Source: Alphaproteobacteria bacterium (GTDB taxonomy: Bacteria > Pseudomonadota > Alphaproteobacteria > CAAGCB01 > CAG-977). Taken from it: a DNA stretch of 64,000 nt. Location of the stretch: the NCBI GenBank assembly GCA_900768845.1, contig CAAGEK010000051.1, positions 86,249-150,248 of the forward strand, given 5' to 3'. Numbering within the stretch: position 1 is the stretch's first letter; each line of letters starts with the position of its first letter. The notes beneath the pieces are model-generated. The model saw only the letters and a program-made list of their open reading frames with translations. It did no database searches and was not told the DNA's origin. Below, one piece after another: positions 27,437 to 35,473 of this stretch. Position numbers and translations under genes: made by a program.

Positions 27437-27910
27437 ATGAAATATTATTTTTGCATCAACTCCCCGATCGGTTGCCTGTGCCTTGTCGAAGAAAACGGCT
27501 GTTTGTGTGCCGTATCGTTTTCCCGAACCTGTCCCGATGCGACGGAGGGGAAAACGCCTTTACTGGAAAAGGCCGCCGGACAACTCGGCGAATATTTCGG
27601 CAAAACACGCAGGGAATTTGATTTGCCCCTGACGCCAGAGGGAACGGATTTTCAAAAAAAGGTTTGGGAAGCCTTGAAAGCCATTCCTTACGGCGAAACA
27701 AGAAGCTACGCCCAAATTGCGGCGGCGGCCGGAAATCCGAAAGCCTGCCGCGCCGTCGGAGGGGCGAACAACAAAAATCCCCTTCCCGTCATCATTCCGT
27801 GCCACCGCGTCATCGGCGCGGACGGCAGTCTGACGGGATACGGCGGCGGTTTGGAAATCAAACGCTTTCTGTTGAATCTTGAAAGGGAAAACCGCCGTGA
27901 CGGACATTGA
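27437..27910 (+). CDS. ogt: Methylated-DNA--[protein]-cysteine S-methyltransferase (O6-alkylguanine)
   Basis: 157 residues from the ATG at 27437. It transfers O6-methyl groups of guanine to its own cysteine in a suicide reaction. The active site IIPCHRVIGADG, the helix-turn-helix arginine finger region (YGETRSYAQIAAAAGNP, RAVGGANNKNP) and the C-terminal GYGGGLEIKRFLL are all present. The reading frame overlaps the AlkD-like gene by 14 bases if that gene begins at GTG 27897, so the two repair enzymes are translationally coupled. Confidence 0.95.
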   Translation: MKYYFCINSPIGCLCLVEENGCLCAVSFSRTCPDATEGKTPLLEKAAGQLGEYFGKTRREFDLPLTPEGTDFQKKVWEALKAIPYGETRSYAQIAAAAGNPKACRAVGGANNKNPLPVIIPCHRVIGADGSLTGYGGGLEIKRFLLNLERENRRDGH

Positions 27911-28589
27911 AAGGCGTTTGACCGCCCTGAGCGATGAAAAATTCAAAAAGTTTTCGCAATCCCTGTTGCCGGACGTTGAAAACATTTTGGGTGTGCGTCT
28001 GCCCGTTTTACAAAAAATCGCAATGCAGGAAGCGAAATCGGATTGGAAGGGCTTTTTGAACGCTTTAAGCGGCAACACCTTTGAAGAACGGATGCTGTAC
28101 GGCATGACATTGGGATATGCTCCCGTCCCTTTCGTCGAAACGTTGCCTTATATTGAAAAGTTCCTGCCGGAAATCGACAATTGGAGTGTGTGCGATTCTT
28201 TTTGCTGCCGGTTGAAAAGCATCCGCAAATCTCCGGAAGAAGGATGGAGGCTGATCCGTTCTTTGTTGCACGATGAAAGGGAATTTTACAAACGCACGGC
28301 TTTGGTGTTGATGCTGGGGCACTTTGTTGACAAAAAACATTTGAACGACGTTTTGAACGCCGCAGGAAGTTTCAACGACGACCGTCATTATGTTTATATG
28401 GCTCAAGGATGGCTGTTGTCCGTTTGCGCCGTCAAATTTCCGCGCAACACTTACGACTTTTTGAAAACGGCGCGGTTAAGTCCTCAGGCGTTCAAGCAGA
28501 CTTTGCAAAAAATACGCGACTCACGCCGTCTGTCTTTTGAACAGAAACGGCGGTTTTGCCTTTTGGGAAAATATCAGGCCAAAATGTAA
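27897..28589 (+). CDS. DNA alkylation repair protein (AlkD-like HEAT-repeat glycosylase)
   Basis: 230 residues from GTG 27897 (TDIERRL follows the initiator); a TTG at 27879 is possible but has no ribosome-binding site, whereas GAAAGGGAAA precedes the GTG. The all-helical HEAT-repeat protein excises N3- and N7-alkylpurines without base flipping. Motifs are GVRLPVLQKIA, FEERMLYGMTLGYA, DNWSVCDSFCC (with the key Trp and Asp) and RRTALVLML-like YKRTALVLMLGHF. The partner upstream handles O6 damage, so the pair covers two types of alkylation. Confidence 0.88.
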   Translation: MTDIERRLTALSDEKFKKFSQSLLPDVENILGVRLPVLQKIAMQEAKSDWKGFLNALSGNTFEERMLYGMTLGYAPVPFVETLPYIEKFLPEIDNWSVCDSFCCRLKSIRKSPEEGWRLIRSLLHDEREFYKRTALVLMLGHFVDKKHLNDVLNAAGSFNDDRHYVYMAQGWLLSVCAVKFPRNTYDFLKTARLSPQAFKQTLQKIRDSRRLSFEQKRRFCLLGKYQAKM

Positions 28590-28846
28590 TCGTATTCGGG
28601 ATGGCGGGCGAACCAGCGCACGGCATACGAACAGACGGGACGGATTTTTTTGCCGCTTTTCTCGGCTTGTTTGATGACCGTTTCCGTCAATTTTTCCGCA
28701 ATTCCCTGACCGCGCAAAGAATCGTCGACAAAAGTGTGAGTGATGGTAAAAACGTTGTCGTCCGTATCGGGAAATTCGATTTCCGCCCGCAAAACGCCGT
28801 TTTCATCCGTCATAAAAATACGGTTCGGTTCATATTGAAATTCCAT
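28574..28846 (-). CDS. GNAT-like N-acetyltransferase, short YjdJ/COG2388 type
   Basis: 90 residues. The short GCN5-related family shows FTITHTFVDDSLRGQGIAEKL, with the acetyl-CoA loop RGQGIA, and PVCSYAVRWFARHPEY near the end, both typical of COG2388. Substrate unknown. The gene converges on the alkylation-repair gene and overlaps it by 16 bases at the 3' ends. Confidence 0.88.
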   Translation of the reverse strand: MEFQYEPNRIFMTDENGVLRAEIEFPDTDDNVFTITHTFVDDSLRGQGIAEKLTETVIKQAEKSGKKIRPVCSYAVRWFARHPEYDYILA

Positions 28847-28965
28847 ATGCCCCTCCTGAAAATAAGACTCCGGATGAAATTTTAAACGAATTTGACAAAT
28901 AAAAAAAGCGTCTATCTTTTTCGACGTTTTTTTTCAACATCCGGTTGCTTGGAATTTCGGCGACA

Positions 28966-28999
28966 AAGGGAAACCGCCGCAAACGGTTTCCCTCTTTTT
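28966..28999 (-). terminator. Probable terminator after the alpha/beta hydrolase
   Basis: GGGAAACCG pairs with CGGTTTCCC around a seven-base loop just beyond the hydrolase stop codon. The T-tract on the minus strand is weak; a second hairpin with T8 lies at about 28902-28934 and may help. Confidence 0.5.
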
Positions 29000-29003
29000 C
29001 CGT

Positions 29004-30080
29004 TTATTTCAGACGGGTTCTAAAAAACCCCTCTATTTTATCAAACGGGATTTTTTCAAGGTTGTCATACAAATCGACATGATTCGCCCCTTTGACAATC
29101 AGCAACTCCTTATTATCGCCTTTCAGCTTTTTAAACGCGTCTTCGCTGAAATAACGGCTGTGGGCGTTTTCTCCGTGTATCATCAGAACGGCGTTTTGAA
29201 TTTCGGGGCTGTATGTCAAAATCGGCATCGTCATAAAAGACAGCGCAGACGTCATATTCCAATTGCCGTTGGAATTGATGGAACGCTTGTGAAACCCTCG
29301 CGGCGTTTTATAATAAGCGTAATAATCTTTGACGAATTGAGGCTCCTCCCCCGTCAATTTGTCGGGCAAACCGCTTGCTTTGGCGTATGTTTCGTTTTTG
29401 AAATCTCCGGTACGTTGCGCGTTCAGCTTTTTACGCAATTCATACCGTTCCTTTTCCCCCATGGAATCGAAATAACCGTTGGCGTTGACGCGGCTCATAT
29501 CATACATGGTGGATGTAACGGCGGCTTTGATTCTGGTGTCCATCGATGCGGCGTTCAATCCCATGCCCCCGAAACCGCAAATGCCGATAATTCCGATTTT
29601 TTCAGGATCAACGTCGGGCTGAACGCTTAAAAAATCAACCGCCGCACTGAAATCTTCGGTGTTGATGTCGGGCGAAGCGACGTCTCTGGGTTCGCCGCCG
29701 CTTTCCCCCGTAAAGGAAGGATCGAAAGCCAGCGCGACAAAGCCCCGTTCGGCCATTGTCTGGGCGTACAGTCCGGACGCCTGTTCTTTGACCGCTCCGA
29801 ACGGCCCGCTGACGGCGATTGCTGGCGACTTTTCCGCCGTTTTGACTTTCGGAGTGTATAAATCGCCGCTCAACGTGATGCCGTAGCGGTTCTTGAACGT
29901 CACTTTTACAACGTCGACTTTGTCGCTTTTGGCAAAAACCTTGTCCCATTCCTGATTTTTTTGAACCTGTACATCCGCCATATCCGCCCGAGCCTCCTTA
30001 ACCGGTGAAGTTGCCATAACCATTCCCAACAATGCGGTCAACGCCGTTTTCATTGATAAAACCCCGCTTTTTTCATTCAT
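29004..30080 (-). CDS. Exported alpha/beta hydrolase with cysteine in the nucleophile elbow
   Basis: 358 residues from the ATG at 30080, which has GGAGGG seven bases upstream. A signal peptide (MKTALTALLGMVMATSPVKEARA region) suggests export. The fold is that of the YcjY-like group: SGPFGAVKEQASG, GFVALAFDPSFTGESGG, and IGICGFGGMGLNAA, where cysteine replaces the usual serine. A late GANHVDLYD supplies histidine and aspartate. Substrate unknown. It is divergent from the LysR gene with 140 bases between them, a layout that suggests regulation by that LysR. Confidence 0.85.
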   Translation of the reverse strand: MNEKSGVLSMKTALTALLGMVMATSPVKEARADMADVQVQKNQEWDKVFAKSDKVDVVKVTFKNRYGITLSGDLYTPKVKTAEKSPAIAVSGPFGAVKEQASGLYAQTMAERGFVALAFDPSFTGESGGEPRDVASPDINTEDFSAAVDFLSVQPDVDPEKIGIIGICGFGGMGLNAASMDTRIKAAVTSTMYDMSRVNANGYFDSMGEKERYELRKKLNAQRTGDFKNETYAKASGLPDKLTGEEPQFVKDYYAYYKTPRGFHKRSINSNGNWNMTSALSFMTMPILTYSPEIQNAVLMIHGENAHSRYFSEDAFKKLKGDNKELLIVKGANHVDLYDNLEKIPFDKIEGFFRTRLK

Positions 30081-30220
30081 TTTTCCCTCCGGCATTTTTG
30101 CATGGAAAACAAATCTTTTGTGAGGTTCATGATAAATCGCCTTTTAATTCATATCAAATACTTATATCCTATGCATAGCCATACTTTTACGATATATTAA
30201 AACAGCAAAGAGGAAAAGCC

Positions 30221-31114
30221 ATGGAAATCAAAGCGTTGCGCTATTTTCTGGCCGTTGCGCACGAAGGCAGCATCAGCGGAGCCTCACGTTTTCTGAACGT
30301 CGCCCAACCCGCTCTTTCCCGCAGGATGAAAGAGCTGGAAGAAGAATTGGGAAAGCGTTTGTTCATTCGCGGCAACCGCAACATATCCCTGACTGCGGAA
30401 GGAATGACGTTGCGGTCGCGGGCGGAAGAAATCATAGAAATGGCGGACAGGACAAAAGCCGAATTTCAAAACATTCCCGACGATTGCGTGTCAGGCGATA
30501 TTTACATCGGGGGCGGAGAAACGCACGGGATGCGCTTGATTGCCGAAACCGTCACGGAAATACGGGCGGATTTCCCCTCCGTCCGGTTTCATCTGTACAG
30601 CGGAAACGCCGAAGACGTTACCGAACGTTTGGATAAGGGGTTGTTGGATTTCGGAATCCTGATCCAGCCGACCGATTTATCCAAATACAACTCCCTTTCC
30701 CTGCCGGTCAAAGACGTATGGGGCGTCGTTATGGCGAAAGATTGCGCTTTGGCGGCGAAAAAAAGCGTTTCCAAAAAAGATCTGGCGGGACTGCCCCTGA
30801 TTTTATCCCGTCAGGCCGTTCAAAAAACGGCAATGAAAAACGCCTTTGTCAACTGGTTCGGAAAAGATTTTGAAAAACTGAACGTCGTCGCGACATACAA
30901 CCTTGTTTTCAATGCGGCTCTTTTGGCCGAACGGGGAGCGGGGTATGTCATTACGCTGGACAGGCTGATTGACGGGATGGGATGCGGAAACGTCCGTTTC
31001 CGTCCGCTGACTCCCGTATTGGAATCAAATTTGGATATTGTATGGAAAAAACATCAGATTTTCTCTCCCGCCGCGACTCTTTTTCTGGAAACGTTGCGCA
31101 AAAAATGCGTTTAA
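30221..31114 (+). CDS. LysR family transcriptional regulator
   Basis: 297 residues. The N-terminal winged helix-turn-helix is standard (MEIKALRYFLAVAHEGSIS, then FLNVAQPALSRRMKELEEELGKRLF). The C-terminal substrate-binding domain begins near residue 90 (SGDIYIGGGETHGM). It is divergent from the cysteine-type hydrolase, a typical LysR target arrangement, and the shared 140-base intergenic region would hold its operator. The inducing ligand is unknown. Confidence 0.95.
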   Translation: MEIKALRYFLAVAHEGSISGASRFLNVAQPALSRRMKELEEELGKRLFIRGNRNISLTAEGMTLRSRAEEIIEMADRTKAEFQNIPDDCVSGDIYIGGGETHGMRLIAETVTEIRADFPSVRFHLYSGNAEDVTERLDKGLLDFGILIQPTDLSKYNSLSLPVKDVWGVVMAKDCALAAKKSVSKKDLAGLPLILSRQAVQKTAMKNAFVNWFGKDFEKLNVVATYNLVFNAALLAERGAGYVITLDRLIDGMGCGNVRFRPLTPVLESNLDIVWKKHQIFSPAATLFLETLRKKCV

Positions 31115-31266
31115 TCCCCTCATCCGAACCGACGGGAGAAATCCGGATGTTGTTTTTGTTCCCCCGCCGTTTTCCGTTCTGATGTCGTTAATCATTCCGC
31201 CGAGGCAAAAAAACTGAAACGGCCGATATGATTTGTTCCCTTTCTTTCAAGCCGTTGACGGTGTTC

Positions 31267-32244
31267 TTATTTTTCGCGAATGATACGAAAACCGACCGTT
31301 TCGTATCCGAAATCCGGTTTTCGACCTTCGCCGCGATATTCGGTACGACAACTTGTGCGATGCGAATACCAAGAACCTCCTTTTATCGCATTGACAGTTT
31401 GACCTTTTTCCTTCCCGTTTTGCGCTGTTATTTCGGTTGAAGTCCATTCCCAGACATTACCCCACATATCAATCGCTCCGGCGGCGGAAAGAGTTTGTTT
31501 ATAGGCTGTCACAGGTGTTGTTCCGTGTCCTTCTCCGCAATTCATATCGGCGTCTTTCGGCATATGTCCGGCGGCAAGTTCCCATTCCGCTTCGGTCGGC
31601 AGATGATATTTTGCCGTGCCGTCTTTTCGTGTCAGCCAATCGGCATAAGCAACCGCGTCATTATAAGATACGTTGACGACAGGGTGTTTTGATGTTTCAA
31701 CGGATACGGTCGCCTCTTTTCCGGAATCTTTTAAAAACAAAGCGTATTCTTCGTTGGTGACTGGCGTATAAGCGACCGAAACGTTTTGCGCCGCCCCCAA
31801 AACCGGCAAATATCCGTCGTCCGTTTTCCGCGAATTCGGACGCAAACGCGGATCGGTAAAACGCTTCATCGTTTGATTGATCCGGTTTTCCCGATCGCGG
31901 AGCATTTCATCGACGATTTCTTGCATTTCACGAACTTTGGAAGCGTGTTTGGCGGTTTGTTTCAATTCTTCCAATTTGGCTTTCTTACGGGCGACGACTC
32001 TGTCATAATTGATTTCCGCCTGTTTGCGCAAAGCTCCGTAATTTTCATCACTCGGATTTTGACGGTATGCCGCGATAAGCTTTTTTGTTTCAGCGTTCAA
32101 TTCGGGGCGTTCTTTTTCTACGGTCGAGCTGTATTTGAACTGTTTTGCATCCGGATTGATTTTTCGTCCGGCGGCGTAAACTTCGCTTGAAAAAAGACTG
32201 AAACACAGCAAGCCGGCCACCATAAATACATCGGATTTTATCAT
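31267..32244 (-). CDS. Formylglycine-generating enzyme (SUMF1)-like protein with coiled coil, exported
   Basis: 325 residues from the ATG at 32244, which has AAAGGA upstream. A signal peptide (MVAGLLCFSLFSSEVYA region) precedes a charged helical region of ~100 residues (coiled-coil-like), then a FGE-sulfatase domain: TPVTNEEYALFLKDSG, HPVVNVSYNDAVAYADWL, LPTEAEWELAAG, DMWGNVWEWT, IKGGSWYSH. In true formylglycine enzymes a copper-binding cysteine pair is needed; here only the second cysteine (HRTSC) is present and the first position is not cysteine. It is thus more likely a structural or EgtB-like relative than an active oxidase. Confidence 0.85.
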   Translation of the reverse strand: MIKSDVFMVAGLLCFSLFSSEVYAAGRKINPDAKQFKYSSTVEKERPELNAETKKLIAAYRQNPSDENYGALRKQAEINYDRVVARKKAKLEELKQTAKHASKVREMQEIVDEMLRDRENRINQTMKRFTDPRLRPNSRKTDDGYLPVLGAAQNVSVAYTPVTNEEYALFLKDSGKEATVSVETSKHPVVNVSYNDAVAYADWLTRKDGTAKYHLPTEAEWELAAGHMPKDADMNCGEGHGTTPVTAYKQTLSAAGAIDMWGNVWEWTSTEITAQNGKEKGQTVNAIKGGSWYSHRTSCRTEYRGEGRKPDFGYETVGFRIIREK

Positions 32245-32325
32245 AAAGCGTCCTTTCATGTTCTGGAGATTTGAACCATCTGTAACCCATAACGAAACAA
32301 AACGTGAAAAACCTTCGACGCAAAT

Positions 32326-32359
32326 AAAAAAACACCCGTGACGGCGGGCGAGGCCGTCA
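32326..32359 (-). terminator. Possible minus-strand terminator at the left edge of the two-strand element
   Basis: On the minus strand TGACGGC pairs with GCCGTCA around seven bases; a short spacer CGGGTG then leads to T7. An alternative shorter stem CCCG/CGGG lies nearer the T-tract. Confidence 0.45.
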
Positions 32360-32475
32360 ACAGGCGCGAAAGCGATTACCGCTTTAACAATTCAAGCAAA
32401 ATTGCCATACTTAATAAAGCACAGGCAATCGCTTTCAGATATGAGCTTTGTCTTAAGGATTCTTCTCCTTTCAAT

Positions 32476-32506
32476 ACCCGCCGCGGGCTAGACGGCGGGT
32501 TTTTTA
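32476..32506 (+). terminator. Strong rho-independent terminator at the right edge of the two-strand element
   Basis: CCCGCCG (32477-32483) pairs with CGGCGGG (32493-32499) across a nine-base loop and runs straight into T6. It has no annotated plus-strand gene to terminate, which is one reason to suspect an RNA. Confidence 0.8.
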
Positions 32507-32706
32507 TTGAAAAGCAAAAATAAAACCGGAAACGGATTTCCGGCATGGTGTTTTTTTTATGGATTTTCCGATACCCGTGACGGTATCGATTCGGGATAGC
32601 TGAAAGCTTGCGTCTGACGCGTTCATCAAAAACACGTTAGACGTTAGTCAAAAAATCTGTACCCGTGCCGACTGATTTTGACTGACGCGTTGTTTCCAGA
32701 TATGCA

Positions 32707-32733
32707 AAAAGCCGCAGGTTTCTGCGGCTTTTA
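32707..32733 (-). terminator. Terminator directly after tRNA-Phe
   Basis: A symmetrical hairpin, AAAAGCCGCAG pairing with CTGCGGCTTTT, lies two bases beyond the CCA end of the tRNA on the minus strand. It could work in both directions. Confidence 0.85.
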
Positions 32734-32734
32734 A

Positions 32735-32810
32735 TGGTGCCTGGGGACGGAATCGAACCGCCGACACGGGGATTTTCAGTCCCCTGCTCTACCAACTGAG
32801 CTACCCAGGC
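32735..32810 (-). tRNA. tRNA-Phe (anticodon GAA), CCA encoded
   Basis: 76 bases on the minus strand. The acceptor stem GCCTGGG pairs with CCCAGGC, the D arm reads GCTCAGTTGGTAGAGC, the anticodon stem GGGGA/TCCCC encloses CTGAAAA with anticodon GAA, and the T arm contains GGTTCGATTCC. CCA is encoded. It follows yacG on the same strand, as in many alphaproteobacteria. Confidence 0.97.
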
Positions 32811-32873
32811 GTCTTACAGGGAAAATATGTAACCGATTCGGATACCCTTGTCCAGCCTATTTTTCATCTTTTT

Positions 32874-33089
32874 TCAGTTTTTTTCATTTTGCGCGTCCGA
32901 CGCTTCCGCCCCGTCTTGAGGCGTTTCATCCGTCGGCACGGCGTATACGCCCGAAAGCCAGCGGTTTAAATCAACGTCCGCGCAATGTTTGGAACAAAAC
33001 GGTTTGTACCGCCTGACCGCTTCCCTGCCGCACACGGGACATTTCAACCCTGCAACGGGCATATCGGCAACATTGTTTCCGTTCGTCAT
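32874..33089 (-). CDS. yacG: DNA gyrase inhibitor / zinc-binding protein YacG
   Basis: 71 residues from the ATG at 33089; the frame is open further back but would lie inside the upstream gene. Four cysteines in CPVCGREAV and FCSKHCADVDL bind one zinc, the YacG signature, and LNRWLSGVYAVP follows as usual. YacG inhibits gyrase by binding GyrB in Escherichia coli. The start codon overlaps the stop of the rng-like gene (TGATG). The acidic tail of 20 residues looks disordered. Confidence 0.93.
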   Translation of the reverse strand: MTNGNNVADMPVAGLKCPVCGREAVRRYKPFCSKHCADVDLNRWLSGVYAVPTDETPQDGAEASDAQNEKN

Positions 33090-34360
33090 CAATCCGTTCC
33101 CTCCGTAAAAATGTTTTCGCCCCGCTTTACCGATATGCTTACTCCCAGCCGTTCCTTCAAGAGGGGGAGGAACGGCGAAAATAAAGCCCCGACACCGTCC
33201 GGAACATACACGCACAAATCCCCGTGCGGTTTGGAAAACCACAAGCGGCGAACCAATCCGGCCGTTTCGCGCCAAGCCGTTTTCGCGGATTGTTCCAAAA
33301 TGCTCGCCTTGCCGCCTTTGCGCGTCATTTCTACCAACCCCAACGCCGTTACGCCCCAAACGTTCAATCCCGCATTTGAATTTTTCAATCCTTCTGCCAA
33401 AGAAGCCAAAAATTTCCGGTCTTTCCGTCCGGCGAAATCAACGATCATCTGGCCGCTTAAATCTTTCAACACAACCTGTTTGGGAATTTCCGCGGCCGCC
33501 TCCCTGTTCGTTTCGACAAAGCCGGAACCGCCCGCATTAACATCGAAGCAAACACAGGCCGCCGTTTCTTCGATGATCAAAGACCCTCCCGAAGGCAACG
33601 GGACGCGGCGGGCGGTCGCTTGATCGAAAGCGTCGGCTATTCCCCCCTCTTCCCACAGGCAACGGGGAGAATAACGCAAAACAGGAAAAGAGTTTTTCAA
33701 ACGCGCCGCCGTTTGAGGATCGTCGGACACGGCTTCCGTTAAAACGGGGGCATACTCTTCCAACAGGGCTTCCGCCAACGGTGCAGGCTTTTTCAAAACG
33801 CCCGTTTTCCCGTTTGCCGCCTTATCCGCCAAAGCCGATCGCGCCGCTTTCATCGCGGCCAGTTCAGATTTCAACACATCGTCGGAAACGCCCTGAGCCG
33901 CCGTCCGGACGGTAAAAGCTCCTTTTTCGTTTTCAAACAGCTTTTTCAAACGGGCGCGTTCGGCATCCGGAATCTTTCGTGAAACGGACACGCCCGTATC
34001 CGCCGGCGTATCAACAAAATACGAAAAAGGCATTGCCAAACGTCCGGAAACTTTTACGTCTTTGTCTTCCGACGCGGCACGCACGACCTGAACCAACAGC
34101 AAATCGCCCTGATCCGGTCTTTTTTCCGCCCGTTCGCAGGAAATGCCGCAATACGCGCCGTCATCCTGCAAAAAAGCCGTTTTCCCGTCGATTTCGACAA
34201 ACAGGATGTTGGAAACGCGCTTGAGAACCCGCGCCAGACAGACCGCCCCCACGGGCAAGTCCCCTACGCTTTCCAAACGCAATAAAACGGGAGTGTCTCC
34301 GTCAAACAAAACGACAGCATCTTCGGCGGGCGTATGAGAATGAACCAGCCGCACGGTCAC
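33089..34360 (-). CDS. rng: Ribonuclease E/G family protein (Rng-like)
   Basis: 423 residues, shorter than RNase E, similar to alphaproteobacterial RNase G-type proteins. An S1-like RNA-binding part occupies the N-terminus (VGAVCLARVLKRVSNILFVEI). The endonuclease region has CFDVNAGGSG and LKDLSGQMIVDFAGRKDR, holding the two aspartates that bind magnesium in RNase E/G. Overall conservation is loose, so activity is likely but less certain. It overlaps maf by four bases upstream and yacG downstream. Confidence 0.85.
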   Translation of the reverse strand: MTVRLVHSHTPAEDAVVLFDGDTPVLLRLESVGDLPVGAVCLARVLKRVSNILFVEIDGKTAFLQDDGAYCGISCERAEKRPDQGDLLLVQVVRAASEDKDVKVSGRLAMPFSYFVDTPADTGVSVSRKIPDAERARLKKLFENEKGAFTVRTAAQGVSDDVLKSELAAMKAARSALADKAANGKTGVLKKPAPLAEALLEEYAPVLTEAVSDDPQTAARLKNSFPVLRYSPRCLWEEGGIADAFDQATARRVPLPSGGSLIIEETAACVCFDVNAGGSGFVETNREAAAEIPKQVVLKDLSGQMIVDFAGRKDRKFLASLAEGLKNSNAGLNVWGVTALGLVEMTRKGGKASILEQSAKTAWRETAGLVRRLWFSKPHGDLCVYVPDGVGALFSPFLPLLKERLGVSISVKRGENIFTEGTD

Positions 34361-34944
34361 CGTCCGGAAATCGGGGACAGCAAAGCCCCCGTTTCAAACA
34401 GGGACAAACCGACGACGTTTGAATACGATCCGATAATCTTGCGCACGAACAACGCCGCCCTTCCCTGAATGGCGTAACCGCCGGCTTTGCCTTCCCACTC
34501 TGCGGATTCCAAATACGAGCGCCGGTCTTCGCCGGACAGAACCTTAAAAACGACCGCCGTATCGACAAGCCGCACCGACGCCTTTCCGTCGGGCTTTATC
34601 AAACAGATGCCGCCGTAAACGTGATGCCGCCGCCCCGACAGGACGTCAAGACACCGAGCCGCCTGTTCCGCGTTTTCCGCTTTGGGCAGAATGCGCCGCC
34701 CGCACGCGACGACGGTATCCGCCGCCAAAATGTAACGTCCCCGCCTTTGTTTCGCCACCGTTTCGGCCTTCATCCTTGCCATCCGCACGGCGTAACGGGC
34801 GGGAAGTTCGTTTTTCAGCGGCGTTTCGTCAATATCCGCGGGAACGATTTCCGCCGGCGTCATGCCGATTTGGTTCAACAAAGCCGAGCGGCGCGGTGAA
34901 GCGGAAGCCAGAATAAAATCAATCACCCGAAAAGTTTCCTTCAT
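34357..34944 (-). CDS. maf: Maf family nucleoside triphosphate pyrophosphatase
   Basis: 195 residues. Maf proteins hydrolyse non-canonical or canonical nucleotides (dTTP, UTP, m7GTP) to monophosphates. The signature FILASASPRRSALL and AADTVVACGRRILPK, with YAIQGRAALFVRKIIGSYSNVVGL, are present. A GTG at 34926 just before FILASASPRR has AAGGAAA upstream and could be the real start; the ATG at 34944 has no site. It opens the maf-rng-yacG-tRNA unit. Confidence 0.92.
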   Translation of the reverse strand: MKETFRVIDFILASASPRRSALLNQIGMTPAEIVPADIDETPLKNELPARYAVRMARMKAETVAKQRRGRYILAADTVVACGRRILPKAENAEQAARCLDVLSGRRHHVYGGICLIKPDGKASVRLVDTAVVFKVLSGEDRRSYLESAEWEGKAGGYAIQGRAALFVRKIIGSYSNVVGLSLFETGALLSPISGR

Positions 34945-34997
34945 TTAAAAAGGCGGACCGTTTTGATGATCCGCCGATTTTTGTTTTCACCCGACGT

Positions 34998-35414
34998 TTA
35001 ATCGTCGCTGTATGTCTTTTCCATCCGTTCGTGACGTTCCTGCGCCTCGATCGTCAGGGTCGCAATCGGACGGGCGATCAAACGTTCCAAACCGATCGGT
35101 TCGCCCGTTTCTTCGCAATAGCCGTAAGAACCGTCCTCAATCCGCGCCAAAGCCGCGTCGATTTTGGAAATGACCTTGCGCATCCTGTCGCGGGTGCGCA
35201 ATTCCAAAGCTTTGTCCGCTTCGGCCGACGCACGGTCGGAAATGTCGGGAACGGTCATGCCGCCTTCTTTCAAATTGTCCAGAGTTTCAACGGATTCCTG
35301 TAACAATTCTTCGCGCCAAGCCGTCAATTTGCGACGAAAGAACTCGCGCTGCATTTCATTCATAAACGGTTCGTCGGCAGACGGCCTGTACCCTTTCGGC
35401 AAATCGATTCCCAT
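34998..35414 (-). CDS. dksA: DksA-type RNA polymerase-binding transcription factor
   Basis: 138 residues. The coiled-coil tip protrudes into the RNA polymerase secondary channel and works with ppGpp. The ISDRASAEADKALELRTRDR segment with the tip acidic residues (D near 60) is clear. The zinc-finger region reads YGYCEETGEPIGLERLIARPIATLTIEAQE, shown here in two parts: YCEET and ARPIAT, so only one of four cysteines remains. This cysteine-poor form is usual in alphaproteobacteria and probably does not need zinc. It follows maf by 53 bases. Confidence 0.93.
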   Translation of the reverse strand: MGIDLPKGYRPSADEPFMNEMQREFFRRKLTAWREELLQESVETLDNLKEGGMTVPDISDRASAEADKALELRTRDRMRKVISKIDAALARIEDGSYGYCEETGEPIGLERLIARPIATLTIEAQERHERMEKTYSDD

Positions 35415-35473
35415 GGAAAATCCCCTAAATTGAATAAACCTTTTTTATTTTTATACCCGACGCAGGAAAAAAG

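Larger units (their letters stand above)
32326..32506. other. Compact two-strand element bounded by outward-reading terminators
   Basis: This 180-base stretch has a strong hairpin with T-tract at each end, one reading right on the plus strand, one reading left on the minus strand. Between them the minus strand has AAAGGAG followed about 28 bases later by a CTG and then a short open frame rich in A, L and I that ends in MAILLELLKR. The plus strand has an overlapping 61-codon frame starting at GTG 32338 with no clear ribosome-binding site. The layout resembles type I toxin-antitoxin loci (small hydrophobic peptide plus antisense RNA), but neither peptide has a convincing start. Read as a candidate only. 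Confidence 0.4.

Noticed and set aside
32338..32523. A 61-codon plus-strand gene in the two-strand element
   Set aside because: It starts at GTG inside a hairpin, has no ribosome-binding site and runs through the terminator at its end.
32560..32700. Attachment site of an integrated element beside tRNA-Phe
   Set aside because: There are short repeats (CTGACGCGTT twice), but no copy of the tRNA end and no integrase nearby. XerC at 8 kb is the housekeeping enzyme.
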